A stretch of 10,293 nucleotides of DNA from contig JBDTCS010000126.1 in NCBI GenBank assembly GCA_039923455.1, positions 1 through 10,293 on the forward strand, written 5' to 3'. This DNA comes from JBDTCS01 sp039923455 (lineage in GTDB: Bacteria > Bacteroidota > Ignavibacteria > Palsa-1295). Numbering within the stretch: position 1 is the stretch's first letter; each line of letters starts with the position of its first letter. Positions 9,701 to 10,293 of this stretch are shown in pieces. The position numbers and the translations under genes are program-made. A model generated the notes under the pieces. The model saw only the letters and a list, made by a program, of their open reading frames with translations. It made no database searches and was not told the DNA's origin.

Positions 9701-10293
9701 CAAGTGCGCATGTCGCTGAGATAAAAGTCGAAGACGTAACACTGCCGACTCTCGATCTCCATCATCAGCATAATCTTGGAGATACAAAATTTCGTCGTAT
9801 CAATTATACCGCGATTGCGACGACGAGATTCCGCGAATATTTTCCCGCGAAGATCACGGCGGATGAAAAAAATATTCAACGCAATTCGAACGACGCACTC
9901 GCCGATGGAAAGTATGTTGCTCCGAATCCGCTCAACATTCTAAATTCCGCACGTCCGGATATTCCAAAGCTGCTCTATGTTGTTCCGACGTTTGGTTGGG
10001 ATCGCAAATCGGCAACGAAAGGAGCCTACAGCAAGCGCACAGGTGGTGGACTTCGTGTCTATATGGATCGTCCGTGGTTCTCGTCGGGTGATGATGAGCG
10101 TCTTGGTGTGATGATCTGGACGGGGCCGTTCAAAGACATTGAAGATAAGAACAAGCCGTTCGTCACACAGTGGGGCACCGATCCAATCTGGCTTACCGGC
10201 GGTACCACTACTGCGCCGAGTGAAGCAAGCTTCCCGAGACATCGCGAAGTGAAGTACGATGTTACGCTCGATGAACTTGCGGATCATTCCAAA
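6733..10293 (+). CDS. Second giant protein, 5' part: 1187 residues visible, no stop in window
   Basis: The frame opens at ATG 6733, just after an in-frame TAA at 6724-6726, and stays open for exactly 1187 codons to the right edge, so the 3' end is missing. The Shine-Dalgarno is poor: only an A-rich AAAAGA lies two bases before the start. The gap from the preceding stop is 20 bases, so the two genes are almost certainly one operon. There is no signal peptide; the N-terminus is polar (MSLEQTIVWTALPHG), followed by a strand RLRLSLVASPRL at residues 24-35. A low-complexity linker rich in Gly, Ala and Pro lies near 197-215. Residues 573-585 (RLRIRGVDLAGNS) look like the last strand of an Ig/Fn3-type beta sandwich. 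Near the visible end, GGGLRVYMDRPWFSSG (1104-1119) and FVTQWGTDPIW (1143-1153) form a Trp/Gly-rich block that looks conserved. I recognise no enzyme motif. Function is unknown; a structural or binding partner of the Tat-exported protein is inferred from position only. Confidence 0.9.
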   Translation, partial: MSLEQTIVWTALPHGVIESGGEKRLRLSLVASPRLRTDMGDKLKYFKEHFLDWPATVRAMKFELQFSPGPVVSKVRRIIPEDSSEEKFPSSELWSKIFNGDTYVRPYEFPAMEDKLIYSYPVGNVAGFIKKLYSATAVFAGETYPANSAILNPETFGAIVNHRGENNFRTAVQVGGIQPAKESEKLKAIMTAPTRLKGGARGKPATNNAVPPSAPDTAFDFFQFQNFHQVHSKQDPEFETTDAHGVKGYRQGKYHRLPAAIPKPKLDFHQVIGSFGDYPMLQRMLGLVIDVEIPLDGVPETSGALQSVQVIPHYPASIPAPHPTDIKAKTYYVLSLGKHIFKPRPREVSPEFNVHGLFNINEMFQEQRVYHIEQMDLDGAVFKAMNFAYTLYYSMQRRTADSPEESSIPSLTTGGISVSRTGSAYRLSTLFQGASNTNAALPAEPSFFAEDVIRGYRMDVHDNTTNAWRSLYQREGTYKIGGDELKLLDEGFTQLATGSSADGSSPDLYLHESFLRWDGWSLAAPKPGAAMDNEGATQPSDNLNPPNADYPVHPTFKAYKGSLPKLRLGRKYRLRIRGVDLAGNSAAFNEMAPDDKYFKYAHAIYTDPIKPTDFSAATDELLFNRFEPIISPAVVLKQDIKSIPEGCPVSDKYADASGPNGVGSAGESIERIVIRTYNDEPTKNTTDTPEKSRRHFAAPASSVTMAELYGRLDVDLSSPDSKGKLLDQQKLLIKKADAKFDQTPAAKAGDPIIAIYPIDKNDAIAEIPYLPDPGAKGVSFVNLPGVAKGKRLDFSKDDTLPSSPALPMALPTPAADSVTLLDFKPGSDWYDPKTIQLLLTDGTTAGNKPPQLSSDGRSLTVYLPKAEVIEVPFASILSNADLENMGIWRWLADIKPELKLLPYLRRMALDGRHWMITPHRKLVLVHATQKPLAAPAYTDLKPSKYLGDTYATLYDSIKIHGKSTSKVDIKAEWTMWVDDLRDPGPKKIAASAHVAEIKVEDVTLPTLDLHHQHNLGDTKFRRINYTAIATTRFREYFPAKITADEKNIQRNSNDALADGKYVAPNPLNILNSARPDIPKLLYVVPTFGWDRKSATKGAYSKRTGGGLRVYMDRPWFSSGDDERLGVMIWTGPFKDIEDKNKPFVTQWGTDPIWLTGGTTTAPSEASFPRHREVKYDVTLDELADHSK

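Overview
The window is almost wholly coding on the + strand and carries three genes in one direction with very short gaps (47 and 20 bases): the 3' part of an outer-membrane beta-barrel gene, a complete giant gene (1731 codons) with a twin-arginine signal, and the first 1187 codons of a second giant gene that is still open at the window's right edge. No rRNA, tRNA, CRISPR array, insertion sequence, attachment site or clear terminator is visible, and no stretch over 50 bases lacks a gene.

The host looks like a Gram-negative, moderate-GC bacterium. The first protein is a beta-rich protein ending in an aromatic residue (Trp), which implies an outer membrane. Its sequence style recalls outer-membrane proteins from the Bacteroidota/Chlorobi side of the tree (Ignavibacteria/Kapabacteria type). 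That placement is an impression from sequence style, not a search result. Weak Shine-Dalgarno signals before both complete starts fit that placement but do not prove it.

Layout: 1-1469, partial outer-membrane beta-barrel; 1517-6712, Tat-exported 1731-residue protein of unknown function with a conserved-looking central block and a glycine-rich, beta-stranded C-terminal block; 6733-10293 (continuing), 1187 visible residues of a second giant protein with no signal peptide, an Ig/Fn3-like strand in the middle and a Trp/Gly-rich motif block near the window end.

The two giant genes lie 20 bases apart, are probably co-transcribed and probably act together. Both look like members of uncharacterised families of large beta-rich proteins, and I cannot assign an enzyme activity to either. 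The possible undescribed system here is this pair, perhaps with the upstream barrel: one partner carries an export signal and the other does not, so piggy-back export, a cytoplasmic role for the second protein, or assembly of a large surface structure are all open.
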